From positions 1,514,501 to 1,578,500 of the forward strand of contig NC_009515.1 in assembly GCF_000016525.1 (NCBI RefSeq): a DNA stretch of 64,000 nucleotides. The letters run 5' to 3'. Source of the stretch: Methanobrevibacter smithii ATCC 35061. GTDB taxonomy: Archaea; Methanobacteriota; Methanobacteria; Methanobacteriales; Methanobacteriaceae. Numbering within the stretch: position 1 is the stretch's first letter; every line of letters begins with the position of its first letter. Shown in pieces: positions 17,280 through 26,750 of this stretch. Position numbers and translations under genes: made by a program. The notes under the pieces were generated by a model, which made no database searches, was not told the origin of the DNA, and saw only the letters and a program-made list of their open reading frames with translations.

Positions 17280-17445
17280 AATTAAATCTCCTTATGATAT
17301 TTTTAATAAATATTATATAGATTATTATTTTAGATAAACTATTTTCTAAGTTTTTAAAAGAATCTTTTAATAAGAATTCATTAAGATCATTATCACCACA
17401 ATCAAACTGTATTGTTGATAAAATTTGTTTATTTGCTTTTATCAT
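17269..17445 (-). pseudogene. N-terminal remnant of a GNAT acetyltransferase (toxin type)
   Basis: A 58-codon frame starting MIKANKQILSTIQFDCGDND then LNEFLLKDSFKNLENSLSK. The F-D-C-G-x-x-D-L-N-x-F-L-x-x-D-(A/S) pattern is the N-terminus of GNAT-type toxins paired with small antitoxins. Similarity stops after ~42 residues; the frame then runs into and overlaps the antitoxin-like start. The acetyl-CoA-binding part is absent here, and the C-terminal end lies inverted at 16880-17119. Confidence 0.6.
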
Positions 17446-17640
17446 CTTTAATTTACTTCAATTAATTCTATTCATAATTGTATTATTAAGTTAGTAATTT
17501 ATAATTTTTTTCTTTACAATTAAATCAATATTTCGTAATTACTACAATAATTGGAAGTTTTTATCTATTTTTTTCATTGATTATAATAAAATTAATAAGA
17601 TACAAAAATTAATAATAAATTATAAAGATGGGGACTGGCT

Positions 17641-18663
17641 ATGTACAAAATATCTATGATTATACCTGTTTATAATGCGGAAAAATACCTGAAAAGAACA
17701 ATAAATTCAATTATTAATCAGAGTATAGGTTTTGAAAATATTGAACTTATTTTGGTAGATGATAATTCTCAGGATAACTCAAAAAGCATTATAGAAGAAT
17801 ATGTAGCTAAATATGATAATGTAATTGGCATTTACTCTAATGAAAACCACGGATTTCCTGGATTTGGAAGAAATAAGGGTATTGAAATAGCCAGCGCTCA
17901 GTATATCATGTTTTCAGACAATGATGATGAACATGACAAAGATTTATGTCTGAAATTGTACGAAGCCATTGTTTCAGAAGATGCTGACATTGCTTCCTGT
18001 GATAAAGTTAAAAGAGATAATATTAAGGATATTCCAGTATCTGAAAAGTATGTTGGCGGAAAGTTAAGTTCCAATGGGAATATTATAGTCTCAAATGATG
18101 ATCTGGCATATTTTGAAGATATAACTATCTGGAATAAGATTTTTAAAAAAGAAATCATTGCAGATAATAATATAAGATTTGTAGAAAACATGCTGGCTGA
18201 AGACTTGCTTTTTTGTCTGGAAGTATTTTTCAACTCATCTAAATTACTTTATTTGGAAAAATATTACGGATACTTTTGGGATATGCATGAAGAATCATTA
18301 TCTCATGAATGCAGTCCGAAACATGTGGAAAACTTACTTAATTCAATTCCTGAAATGTTTAAAATTTTAGGTAAGTATAATAAAAAAGATTTAGCTAGTT
18401 TTTATTTTAAATTCTACTTACGTAATTTGCTCAGATTTTTCATTGATGTAAATACAACTGAAAGTAATTTGAAATCAATGATTAAAAAGTTGTATAATTA
18501 TGAAAAAGAAGCTGGATTTGGATGCAAGGCTAATGAAGGATGGGCAAATATAATTAACTTTTTTATAGTTCACAGATTCTTTAATTTAGCTATTTTAATT
18601 ATTAAGATTATGAAAGCTTCAAAGGGATCTGCTTTTTTAAGAAAGATTTTCAGATCTGTTTAA
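17641..18663 (+). CDS. Family 2 glycosyltransferase
   Basis: A 340-aa GT-A enzyme. It opens ISMIIPVYNAEKYLKRTINS, then ELILVDDNSQDNSK, GFGRNKGIEIASAQYIMFSDNDDEHD (DxD-type site, ~100) and MLAEDLLFCLEVFFNS (~185). The C-terminal ~60 residues are basic with a hydrophobic stretch that could touch the membrane. GGGGA precedes the ATG by about 6 bases. It stands alone after a 200-base AT-rich region and resembles the GT2 at 14837. The substrate is unknown; a surface-glycan role fits the neighbourhood. Confidence 0.9.
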   Translation: MYKISMIIPVYNAEKYLKRTINSIINQSIGFENIELILVDDNSQDNSKSIIEEYVAKYDNVIGIYSNENHGFPGFGRNKGIEIASAQYIMFSDNDDEHDKDLCLKLYEAIVSEDADIASCDKVKRDNIKDIPVSEKYVGGKLSSNGNIIVSNDDLAYFEDITIWNKIFKKEIIADNNIRFVENMLAEDLLFCLEVFFNSSKLLYLEKYYGYFWDMHEESLSHECSPKHVENLLNSIPEMFKILGKYNKKDLASFYFKFYLRNLLRFFIDVNTTESNLKSMIKKLYNYEKEAGFGCKANEGWANIINFFIVHRFFNLAILIIKIMKASKGSAFLRKIFRSV

Positions 18664-18793
18664 TTGTTCATGTTGGATATTGTGCTAAATAAGGAATATT
18701 GTTTTTATTTTGAATAATTGAAGTGATGTGCAACATTAATTTTTTATATTAACATTTTTAATATATTTATTGTTCATTATAAGGAGGTAATAA

Positions 18794-19003
18794 ATGATAA
18801 ATTTTAATATTGAAGATGTTCAAAATATTTTAAGAAAGTGTAATGTTAATGATTTGGTGGTTCATCCACACATTTTAGATAATTGGTTTGAACGAGATTA
18901 TAATTTAAATTATGTTGCAAATTGTTTAGTTAATGAAGTGCCTTTAAGTATTTCAAAAACTTGTGAAAATCGTTTTAAACTTATTTATCCACATGAAAAA
19001 TAA
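18794..19003 (+). CDS. Small uncharacterised protein, possibly a truncated toxin-like protein
   Basis: A 69-aa protein behind a very strong site (AAGGAGGT, ~18780-18787). The segment VVHPHILDNWFERDYNLNYV followed by ...RFKLIYPHEK resembles the H-x-x-x-R...Y layout of short DUF4258/BrnT-like mRNA-interferase proteins. The family match is weak and the C-terminus stops just where such proteins usually continue, so it may be truncated. It overlaps or abuts the next small gene. Confidence 0.5.
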   Translation: MINFNIEDVQNILRKCNVNDLVVHPHILDNWFERDYNLNYVANCLVNEVPLSISKTCENRFKLIYPHEK

Positions 19004-19403
19004 AAATGATGAGTTTATGGATTTAAGTAAAAAAGCGATTGTTATAGTTTGTTTGGTTATAGCTGTTTTATGCGGAGGAATTATTGCAGCTACATTATTC
19101 AGTGAACCTGAAAGTATTGATGAGGTAAATATTACAAATAATAACACAACTGAAGCTGACAATTATGTTGCTGAAAGCAGTGATGGGGCCAAAACAGAAA
19201 AATCATACGGATACTGTGCAGTTTGTGGAAAAGCCCTTTCAGCTAGTGAAGCTAATAATGAGTACACTCAGGGAAAAGTATGTCACAGCTGTGCAAACAA
19301 CCCTCCAGGAGGACCTGATTATGCCAATCAGAAACTAAAAGAGGCATATCCTGATGAATATTATTGGTTAGAAACAGGTTATGAGGATAGCTACGGGGAG
19401 TAG
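18993..19403 (+). CDS. Membrane-anchored small zinc-ribbon-like protein
   Basis: A 136-aa protein with a charged N-terminus, one membrane helix (residues ~16-38) and an Asn/Thr/Ser-rich linker. The outer domain has two CxxC pairs, CAVCGKALSASEANNEY and VCHSCANNPPGG, likely binding one zinc. The C-terminus is acidic and Tyr-rich. The start is uncertain: ATG 18993 overlaps the previous gene, and ATG 19017 is also possible; neither has a good ribosome site, so coupling with the upstream gene is likely. The topology suggests the zinc domain faces outwards. The function is unknown. Confidence 0.65.
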   Translation: MKNKNDEFMDLSKKAIVIVCLVIAVLCGGIIAATLFSEPESIDEVNITNNNTTEADNYVAESSDGAKTEKSYGYCAVCGKALSASEANNEYTQGKVCHSCANNPPGGPDYANQKLKEAYPDEYYWLETGYEDSYGE

Positions 19404-19419
19404 CTATTTATACTTATAA

Positions 19420-20139
19420 TTAATTTACAGATTTAATTAAAAAGTATTTATATCCAGTTTCAGTGAAATTTTTTAATTCATCAAATATTTCACCAGTTTC
19501 AATGGTTATATTTCCATCAATTCCTTTTATAAAGTCTAAAAATTCATCATCAGTTCTGTAAATTGCATTATAATCAGCTTCCAGATTTTCAGAAAAGAAA
19601 TCCTTTAAAGTAAGTCTGGTTTCTAAAAATGAAAGAGTTTCTCTTATGTAAATTGTTTTATTGGAAGCACATAAGCTATTTAAATCTTTAATCATTTTTT
19701 TAATAGTATCATCATTAAAATAGATTAATACCCCAGTAATTATAACGATATCAAAAGGAGCACTAACTAGTAAATCTGCAGTATCTAATTGGGAAGCAGA
19801 TAAAACCTGGAAATGGCAGTTATCATAATTATAATTTTCCTTAGCTATTTCAATTAGATCTTCAGAATAATCAATACCTAAATAACTGTCGCACTTGTCA
19901 TGGAAAACTTCAGCCCATCTGCCAATTCAGCAGCCAATTTCTAAAATTTTTTTATTTTCAAAATCAATTTTATTTAATAGTAATTCACTTTCTTCTTTGT
20001 GACGTTTTTCAACATTTTCTTTGTCTGAAAATTCAGTTTTAACAAGCAGTGCTTCTTCATCTTTTTTAGCCCGATTATTGAAAAATTTTTTAATTTTCTC
20101 AGAGTCTACTTCTTCAATGTTTCCATAAATTCTACTCAT
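19420..20139 (-). pseudogene. SAM-dependent methyltransferase stopped by one in-frame TGA
   Basis: One continuous frame runs from ATG 20139 (GTG 20148 is an alternative) to the stop at 19420, broken only by TGA at 19929-19927. Around it the protein reads KILEIGC-stop-IGRWAEVFH...YLGIDYSEDLIEIAKEN, the class I SAM-binding motif E-I-G-C-G-I-G. A GGA-to-TGA change removes the central Gly of motif I. Downstream, FDIVIITGVLIYFNDDTI is motif IV-like. Everything else is intact at ~240 aa, so the mutation is recent, or it is a base-call error. The substrate is unknown. Confidence 0.8.
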
Positions 20140-20319
20140 GTTGACCACTTAATATTGAATTAGTTCAAATACTTTAAATATTTTTAGTTTATCAGCTTTA
20201 AAAATTAAAGTTTAATTATACATTTTTTAAAATTTTGATATTAATAAATTATTTATATTTATATTGACATAGTGTTAATTTAATTAGTGTGTTTTTCAAT
20301 AAACATTGGATCGATTTTT

Positions 20320-21360
20320 ATGGATTTTGAAAAAATTTATGCAAAGTTGCCTGATTCTATTAAATATAATAATTATATTCTAGATTTCTTTTTAAAGATT
20401 CCTAAAAAGTTACAAAATTTAAATAAAAAATCTAATCAGTTAAATTCACAAAATCAGTTATTGGATTTATTGTTTACTAGTTGTGATATAAAAATAAAAG
20501 GTAATTTGAGAAATGTTCAGTTATTGTATATTGAATTGCTTCGTTTTGTAGATAATGTCTGTAAAAAGCATGATATTGATTATTGGCTTGAAGGAGGCAC
20601 ATTAATTGGCGCAGTTCGTCATGGCGGTTTTATTCCATGGGATGATGACATAGATTTGTCTATTATGAGAAAAGACTATGAAAAACTAATTAAAGTTCTT
20701 CCAGAAGAAATTTCTAAATATGAATACTTCAAAGAAAACTGTGGTTTGTCTTTGCTAATTGAAAATCAAAAAAACTATTTTGAAGGATTTAGAAGTGTTT
20801 ATGATGTTGATGATGAAAATGGTTTTTTAGATGATAATAAATTTTCATTTTTACAAATTGCCTGGCTAAAACCTTATGTTAAGATTGATCTATTTCCGAA
20901 AGATTACCTTTTAGAAGAAAAGTTGGAATCTTTCAAAAAAGATTATGTATCAACTAAATATAAGTTTAATCAGGATGTTAAAAATGGTAAAAAAGTTTTT
21001 TGGAACGAATTTAATGTAGTAAAAAAAGAATTGGGGTTAGTTAATACTAAGACAAAGTATTTTGCAGATTCAATTGATGTTTTACAGTTAACTTCTGATT
21101 TAATTTATGAAACTGATAAAATATTTCCATTGAAAACAATAAAATTTGAGGGATATGAATTTAAATGTCCTAAAGATATTGAACATACATTGGAAGTTCA
21201 ATTTGGTAAGAATTTCATGCATATTCCAAATGTTATTGAAAATCATAGTTTAGTTCCATTTATAGAACATCAATTTAGTTCATTTGAGGAAATGGATAAA
21301 TCATTTTCAAAATCTATTAGTTATTTAAAAGAAATTAATGATAATTTTGATTTTGAATAA
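20320..21360 (+). CDS. LicD-family phosphotransferase
   Basis: A 346-aa protein with the LicD signature EGGTLIGAVRHGGFIPWDDDIDLSI (~75-100), including the Asp cluster that binds metal. The later parts FEGYEFKCPKDIEHTLEVQFG and the KIDLFPKDYL segment also fit LicD. LicD enzymes move phosphocholine or similar groups from a CDP-activated donor onto surface sugars. The ATG at 20320 is preferred to GTG 20287; its ribosome site is poor. It begins a cluster (20.3-27.7 kb) holding a second LicD and two nucleotidyltransferase fusions, which are plausible makers of the CDP donor. Confidence 0.9.
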   Translation: MDFEKIYAKLPDSIKYNNYILDFFLKIPKKLQNLNKKSNQLNSQNQLLDLLFTSCDIKIKGNLRNVQLLYIELLRFVDNVCKKHDIDYWLEGGTLIGAVRHGGFIPWDDDIDLSIMRKDYEKLIKVLPEEISKYEYFKENCGLSLLIENQKNYFEGFRSVYDVDDENGFLDDNKFSFLQIAWLKPYVKIDLFPKDYLLEEKLESFKKDYVSTKYKFNQDVKNGKKVFWNEFNVVKKELGLVNTKTKYFADSIDVLQLTSDLIYETDKIFPLKTIKFEGYEFKCPKDIEHTLEVQFGKNFMHIPNVIENHSLVPFIEHQFSSFEEMDKSFSKSISYLKEINDNFDFE

Positions 21361-21417
21361 ATGAAGTTATTTTGAGTTTTATTAATAATGTTAATTTAAT
21401 ATTTAATAGGTGATATT

Positions 21418-22494
21418 GTGTTGAATTTTGCTTTAGGTCCAGTTATGAGTAGTGATTTAGTTTTAAAAATTGGAAGTGAACAAACTCCTTATTTTAGAAC
21501 TCCTGAATTTTCCAAAATCACTCTTGAGAATGAAAAATTAATGAAAGAAATGCTTTTTGCAGATGAAGATTCCAAAGTCATATTTTTAACGGGATCTGGA
21601 ACTTCTGGTATGGAAGCTACTGTAATGAATGTTTTTACAGAAAATGATAAAGTATTGATTGTCAATGGTGGAGGATTTGGTCAAAGATTTGTAGATTTAT
21701 GTAAACTCCATAATATTGACTGTGATGATATTAAAATAGATTTTGGATCATGTCTTACTTCTCAAATGTTAGAGGAGTATGATAATAAGGGATATACTGC
21801 ATTTATGGTTAATATTTGTGAAACAAGTTCTGGAGTTCATTATGACATTGATTTAATAAGTGATTTCTGTAGAAGGAATAATCTATTTTTAGTTGTCGAT
21901 GCCGTTAGTTCTTTTTTAGCTGATTATATTAATATGAGCGAGCACGGAGTGGATGTTGTAATAACTGGTTCTCAAAAAGCATTGGCATGCCCTCCTGGAA
22001 TTGCTATTATAACTTTATCCGGACGTGCTGTGGATAGGGTGAACAATAATTCATGTAAATCAATGTATTTTGATTTAAAAGATATGTTGTTAAATGCTAA
22101 GAGAGGTCAAACACCATATACTCCAGCTATTACTATTTTGTTACAGATTAATGCGAGATTGAATCAAATTAAAAATGATGGTGGAGTTAAAGTTGAAATT
22201 GAGCGAACTACAAATTTGGCTAATGATTTTAGAAATAAAATTAAAGAATTTCCATTTGAAGTTAGATGTAAATGTTTATCTAATGCAGTTACTACAGTTC
22301 ACTCTAAAGAAATTCTTGATGTAAATCTTGTTGAAATATTAAAAAATGAATATGATATATGGGTTAGTACAGCAAGGGATGATTTATCAAAAGACATGAT
22401 TTTTAGAGTTGGACATATGGGTGATTTATCTACTGAAGATAATGATACCTTGATTGATGCACTTAGAGATATTCAAAAAAGAGGATTATTCTAA
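21418..22494 (+). CDS. Class V aminotransferase (PhnW / alanine-glyoxylate type)
   Basis: A 358-aa PLP enzyme of fold type I. GTG at 21418 is the start, with AGGTGAT at 21409-21415. It has FLTGSGTSGMEATVMNVF (~55), VNGGGFGQRF, NICETSSGV, FLVVDAVSSF (PLP Asp) and GSQKALACPPG (the Lys that holds PLP, ~190). The C-terminus carries FRVGHMGD. This subfamily includes 2-aminoethylphosphonate-pyruvate and serine- or alanine-glyoxylate transaminases. Its stop overlaps the next start (TAATG), so product and next enzyme are probably linked. No phosphonate-forming PEP mutase is in the window, so an amino-phosphonate product is unproven. Confidence 0.88.
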   Translation: MLNFALGPVMSSDLVLKIGSEQTPYFRTPEFSKITLENEKLMKEMLFADEDSKVIFLTGSGTSGMEATVMNVFTENDKVLIVNGGGFGQRFVDLCKLHNIDCDDIKIDFGSCLTSQMLEEYDNKGYTAFMVNICETSSGVHYDIDLISDFCRRNNLFLVVDAVSSFLADYINMSEHGVDVVITGSQKALACPPGIAIITLSGRAVDRVNNNSCKSMYFDLKDMLLNAKRGQTPYTPAITILLQINARLNQIKNDGGVKVEIERTTNLANDFRNKIKEFPFEVRCKCLSNAVTTVHSKEILDVNLVEILKNEYDIWVSTARDDLSKDMIFRVGHMGDLSTEDNDTLIDALRDIQKRGLF

Positions 22495-23810
22495 TGATTA
22501 AAGTTATAACATATGGTACATATGATTTATTTCATTATGGTCATCAAAGATTACTGGAAAGGGCAAAAGCACTTGGAGACTATCTGATTGTAGGGGTTAC
22601 TGCTGATGACTTTGATAAAAACAGGGGAAAAATCAATGTACAGCAGTCATTAATGGAAAGGATAGAGTCAGTAAGAGCAACAGGGCTGGCTGATGAAATC
22701 ATTATAGAAGAATATGAAGGTCAAAAGATAGATGATATCAAAAGATATGATATTGATATTTTTACTGTAGGATCTGATTGGGTTGGTGAATTTGATTATC
22801 TTAGAGAGTACTGTGATGTTGTTTATTTGGAGAGAACTGAAGGAGTTTCAAGTACTGATATACGATCCAAAGATAGGCAGGTTACATTAGGTTTAGTTGG
22901 TGAAGGTTTAGTTTTAAACAAATTTTACAATGAAAGCCAATATGTTAACGGATTGACTGTTGGAGGAATATGTTCAGGTGATGAAAACCAACTTAAAGAC
23001 TTTGATGATGATTTAATTTTGACTCAGGACTTTGATGAATTACTAAATAATGTTGATGCAATATTTATTGTATCTCATCCATCAAAACATTACAAACAAG
23101 CAAAAAAGGCACTTGAAAATGGAGTCCATGTTTTATGTGAATCGCCAATTGCTCTTAAAGAAGAGGAACTCTGTGAATTATTCAAACTGGCTAAAAAGAA
23201 TAATCTGATTTTAATGGATTCAATTAAAACAGCATATTCAACTGCTTATAACAGATTGTTGTTACTGGCTAAAAAAGGAAAAATTGGAGATGTAATATCA
23301 GTTGATGCAACATGTACCAGTTTAGCAGATGGGTCTGGTGATGACTGGAACAGTATAACTGCATGGGGTCCAACAGCTTTATTGCCGGTTTTCCAATTGC
23401 TTGGAACTGACTATAAAGATAAAAACATTAATTCTCTTTTGTTAGACAGTGCAGAGAATTTTGATTTGTTTACAAAAATAGATTTCACATATCCAAATGC
23501 AGTAGCTTCTATAAAAGTTGGAAAAGGAGTTAAATCTGAAGGGGAATTAATAATCTCTGGAACAAAAGGATATATTTATGTTCCTGCTCCGTGGTGGAAA
23601 ACAGACTATTTTGAAATACGTTTTGAAAATCAAAATGAAAATAAGAAATATTTCTATCAGTTAGATGGTGAAGGAATAAGATATGAACTTGTAGCATTTA
23701 TAAAATCAATTGAATTAAATAAAACAGGTTCATATATTGATATTAATATTTCTAAAGAAATATCTTCAGTAATGGAAGATTTTAATAATAATAAATTTAA
23801 TAATTTATGA
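22494..23810 (+). CDS. Fusion: cytidylyltransferase (TagD-like) + Gfo/Idh/MocA oxidoreductase
   Basis: A 438-aa two-domain protein. Residues 1-~130 are a glycerol-3-phosphate/ethanolamine-phosphate-type cytidylyltransferase: TYGTYDLFHYGHQRLLERAK (H-x-G-H), then VGSDW and RTEGVSSTDIR. Residues ~135-438 form a Gfo/Idh/MocA dehydrogenase: VTLGLVGEGLV (degenerate Rossmann), AIFIVSHPSKHYKQAKKALENG, VLCESPIAL (usual E-K-P-x-A, with Ser for Lys) and MDSIKTAYS. The catalytic Lys of E-K-P is replaced, so the second domain may be altered. Translation is coupled to the aminotransferase. Likely job: activate a small phosphate as its CDP derivative for the LicD proteins. Confidence 0.85.
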   Translation: MIKVITYGTYDLFHYGHQRLLERAKALGDYLIVGVTADDFDKNRGKINVQQSLMERIESVRATGLADEIIIEEYEGQKIDDIKRYDIDIFTVGSDWVGEFDYLREYCDVVYLERTEGVSSTDIRSKDRQVTLGLVGEGLVLNKFYNESQYVNGLTVGGICSGDENQLKDFDDDLILTQDFDELLNNVDAIFIVSHPSKHYKQAKKALENGVHVLCESPIALKEEELCELFKLAKKNNLILMDSIKTAYSTAYNRLLLLAKKGKIGDVISVDATCTSLADGSGDDWNSITAWGPTALLPVFQLLGTDYKDKNINSLLLDSAENFDLFTKIDFTYPNAVASIKVGKGVKSEGELIISGTKGYIYVPAPWWKTDYFEIRFENQNENKKYFYQLDGEGIRYELVAFIKSIELNKTGSYIDINISKEISSVMEDFNNNKFNNL

Positions 23811-23815
23811 TGAAC

Positions 23816-24682
23816 TTATTCATAAGGTCCAAAATCGACAGTATTATAAATATGATTGTATCTTTCATTTTCTGGGGGCAATTCCATATAATTTTTATCA
23901 TATAATAAAGTTAAATATGTGTCATAATCATTTGGAACATTAATTTCAATATTTTCAAATTTGACTTTTTTAGCAGGTCTTAATGAAGATTTAGGTATTA
24001 TTCTTGGGGTATTGTAAGTTGTACTAAGATTGCATACGCAGTCACATTTTTCATTAAGATATTTATCCACAAAGTTGGTTCCATATTTTTTTATTTTTTG
24101 AAAATTTATTCTAAATAATTTAAAAATAATTTTAATAACTTTTCCAATTCTTTCTTTATTTTTAGATATGTATGCTTCACTGTTTGTTATTTCATAAATC
24201 CAAATTAATTTTCTTAAAAGTTTCCATTTAAATAAGAATTTTTTTCTTTTATTTGTATCATCAGGGATGTTGTCTAATACGAATATATCTAAACTTAAAC
24301 CTAGGGTAAAATCAGTATTATTGTCATAATATTCTTCAGTTTTTGTTCCTTTTAAGTTCCATTGTGAATAAAGTCTACAGTAACCTTTTTTATTTCTAGG
24401 ACTTAATAATTCATATTTATCTTGAGGTGATTTCTCCAATATGTCCAATAATTTTTCGTACTGATCCCTTAATAGAATTAAATCAACATCATCATCCCAA
24501 GGAATAAATCCATTATGTCTTATAGCTCCAATTAGTGTACCTGAATCTGCAAAGTATTCTATATCATTTTCTTCACATATTTTAATAAAATCAGTTAACA
24601 TCATTAAATTTAAATCTTGAACGTGTTTTAAGATTTGGGGGTCATATTTATTGAATTTTTCAGGTATTTTTATAATCGCCAT
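23816..24682 (-). CDS. LicD-family phosphotransferase, second copy
   Basis: A 288-aa LicD protein on the opposite strand to its neighbours. Signature: DSGTLIGAIRHNGFIPWDDDVDLILL (~45-70), then LSLDIFVLDNIPDD and the C-terminal FENIEINVPNDYDTYLTLLYDKNYMELPP. It is shorter than the LicD at 20320 and only moderately similar to it, so the two may use different acceptors. It is convergent with the fusion gene ending at 23810 (five bases apart) and divergent from the fusion at 24816. Confidence 0.92.
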   Translation of the reverse strand: MAIIKIPEKFNKYDPQILKHVQDLNLMMLTDFIKICEENDIEYFADSGTLIGAIRHNGFIPWDDDVDLILLRDQYEKLLDILEKSPQDKYELLSPRNKKGYCRLYSQWNLKGTKTEEYYDNNTDFTLGLSLDIFVLDNIPDDTNKRKKFLFKWKLLRKLIWIYEITNSEAYISKNKERIGKVIKIIFKLFRINFQKIKKYGTNFVDKYLNEKCDCVCNLSTTYNTPRIIPKSSLRPAKKVKFENIEINVPNDYDTYLTLLYDKNYMELPPENERYNHIYNTVDFGPYE

Positions 24683-24815
24683 TGTTTCCCTCTAATTATT
24701 AATTTTAATTTATATATAATTAATTACATAAATATTATGGTATTTAATTAATGGATTTAAAATTGATTATTTATTTTATAAAATTATTAACATAATATTC
24801 ATGGGGATAGTAGTA

Positions 24816-26639
24816 ATGCAAGCAATTATTTTAGCAGCAGGAATGGGAAAACGTTTAAAAGAGTTAACAAATGATGTTACTAAATGTATGGTTAAAATAA
24901 ATGATGTTACTATGATTGAAAGAATGTTATCACAATTAGATAACTTAAATTTAAATAAAATTATTATAGTAATTGGATATAAAGGAAATAAATTAAAAGA
25001 TTTCATTAAAACATTAAATGTTAATACTCCGATTGATTTTGTTGAAAATAAAATTTATGATAAAACAAATAATATTTATTCTCTTTTTTTAGCTAAAGAT
25101 TATTTATTAAATGAAGATTCTTTAATTTTAGAGTCAGATTTAATTTTTGAAAATGGAATATTAGAAGATTTGGTTAATGACCCATATCCTAATTTAGCAT
25201 TAGTAGCTAAATTTGAAAGTTGGATGGATGGAACAGTTGTTACAATTGATAATCAAAATAATATTATGAATTTTTTATCTAAAAATCAATTTTCATTTGA
25301 AAATATTCCTAATTATTATAAAACAGTTAATATTTATAAGTTTAGCAAAGATTTTTCAAATCATTATTATGTCCCCTTTTTGGAAGCATATATTCAGGCT
25401 TTAGGTACTAATGAATATTATGAACAAGTTTTAAAAGTAATTAGTAATTTAGATGAATCTCACATTAAAGTTAAAAAACTTGTTAATAAAAATTGGTATG
25501 AAATAGATGATATTCAAGATTTGAATATTGCAGAATCAATTTTTGCGTCAGATGATGAAAAATTATCTAATTTTAACTCTAGATATGGAGGATATTGGAG
25601 ATATCCACATATGCTTGATTTTTGTTATTTAGTGAATCCATATTTCCCTCCACAATCTTTAATCGATGAATTAAAATCTAATTTTGAGATTTTACTTGAA
25701 AGTTATCCTTCAGGAATTGAAATTAATAGTTTACTTGCTGCTAAATATTTTGGTGTTCATCAAAATCAAATCTGTGTAGGTAATGGTGCTTCAGAATTAA
25801 TTAAATCATTAATTGAAAAAGTTTCTAATCCAAATGATAATTTAGGAATTGTAATTCCAACATTTGAGGAATATTCTCACAGAAAAAATCCAGATAATAT
25901 TATTGCATTTACACCAACTAATAATAATTTTAAATATGGTGTTAATGACCTTATCTCATTTTTTTCAGATAAAAACATTGGAATGTTAATTTTAATAAAT
26001 CCAGATAATCCTTCAGGTAATTATATTTGTAAAAATGATGTTTTAAGATTGGCAAAATGGGCGGATAATAATGATATTACTTTAATCGTTGATGAATCCT
26101 TTGTTGATTTTGAAGATATAGAAGAAAATCCTTCGTTTTTAAATCAAGAAATTTTAACTAATTATCCTAATTTAATCATTGTTAAAAGTATTTCAAAATC
26201 ATTTGGGGTTCCAGGTTTAAGATTAGGTATTTTGGCATCAAATAATTTAAAATTAGTGGATTATATTAAAAAAGATGTAGCTATTTGGAATATTAACTCA
26301 TTTGGAGAGTTTTATTTACAGATATTTGAAAAATATAAATCAGATTATGAAAATGGAATTGTTAAATTTAAACGGAGTAGGGACAAGTTAGAAAAAGAAT
26401 TAAATTCTATTAAAAATTTACGGGTAATTCCATCTCAAGCTAATTATTTTATGTGTGAAGTTTTTGGAGAAATTAACAGTAGTAAACTATCTGAAATACT
26501 ATTGAATGAGTATGATATTTTAATAAAAGATTTATCTTCTAAAATTGGATGTGATGGTAAATCTTATATTAGATTAGCAGTTCATGATGAAAAAGATAAT
26601 TCTGTTTTAATTAATGCATTAAAAGAAATTTTAGGTTGA
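24816..26639 (+). CDS. Fusion: LicC-like nucleotidyltransferase + class I/II aminotransferase
   Basis: A 607-aa protein. The ATG at 24816 is preferred because GGGGAT (24803-24808) precedes it. Residues 1-~235 are a sugar/choline-phosphate nucleotidyltransferase: AIILAAGMGKRL (nucleotide loop), K-x-MVKIN, YDKTNNIYSL and LILESDLIFE. From ~245 it is a HisC/CobD-like PLP enzyme: VGNGASELIKSL, INPDNPSGNYI, LIVDESFVDF, and VKSISKSFGVPGLRLG with the PLP Lys. Similar transferase-aminotransferase fusions occur in surface-phosphonate and phosphoamine pathways (the PntC arrangement, though PntC has a class V partner). It may make and activate an amino-alcohol phosphate or phosphonate for LicD. Confidence 0.88.
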   Translation: MQAIILAAGMGKRLKELTNDVTKCMVKINDVTMIERMLSQLDNLNLNKIIIVIGYKGNKLKDFIKTLNVNTPIDFVENKIYDKTNNIYSLFLAKDYLLNEDSLILESDLIFENGILEDLVNDPYPNLALVAKFESWMDGTVVTIDNQNNIMNFLSKNQFSFENIPNYYKTVNIYKFSKDFSNHYYVPFLEAYIQALGTNEYYEQVLKVISNLDESHIKVKKLVNKNWYEIDDIQDLNIAESIFASDDEKLSNFNSRYGGYWRYPHMLDFCYLVNPYFPPQSLIDELKSNFEILLESYPSGIEINSLLAAKYFGVHQNQICVGNGASELIKSLIEKVSNPNDNLGIVIPTFEEYSHRKNPDNIIAFTPTNNNFKYGVNDLISFFSDKNIGMLILINPDNPSGNYICKNDVLRLAKWADNNDITLIVDESFVDFEDIEENPSFLNQEILTNYPNLIIVKSISKSFGVPGLRLGILASNNLKLVDYIKKDVAIWNINSFGEFYLQIFEKYKSDYENGIVKFKRSRDKLEKELNSIKNLRVIPSQANYFMCEVFGEINSSKLSEILLNEYDILIKDLSSKIGCDGKSYIRLAVHDEKDNSVLINALKEILG

Positions 26640-26750
26640 AGATATTGACAACTTTTTAATAGTTTTAAAAGAAGCATTAAAAAGTAATAATGTCACAATT
26701 CCAGTTCAATATTAAGTTATATTAAATTTAAAGATTTTAGAGGTGTTTAA

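Noticed and set aside
26640-26750. Short frame after the fusion gene reading D-N-F-L-I-V-L-K-E-A-L-K
   Set aside because: It resembles the fusion protein's own last residues and may be a partial duplication, but it is too short to support.
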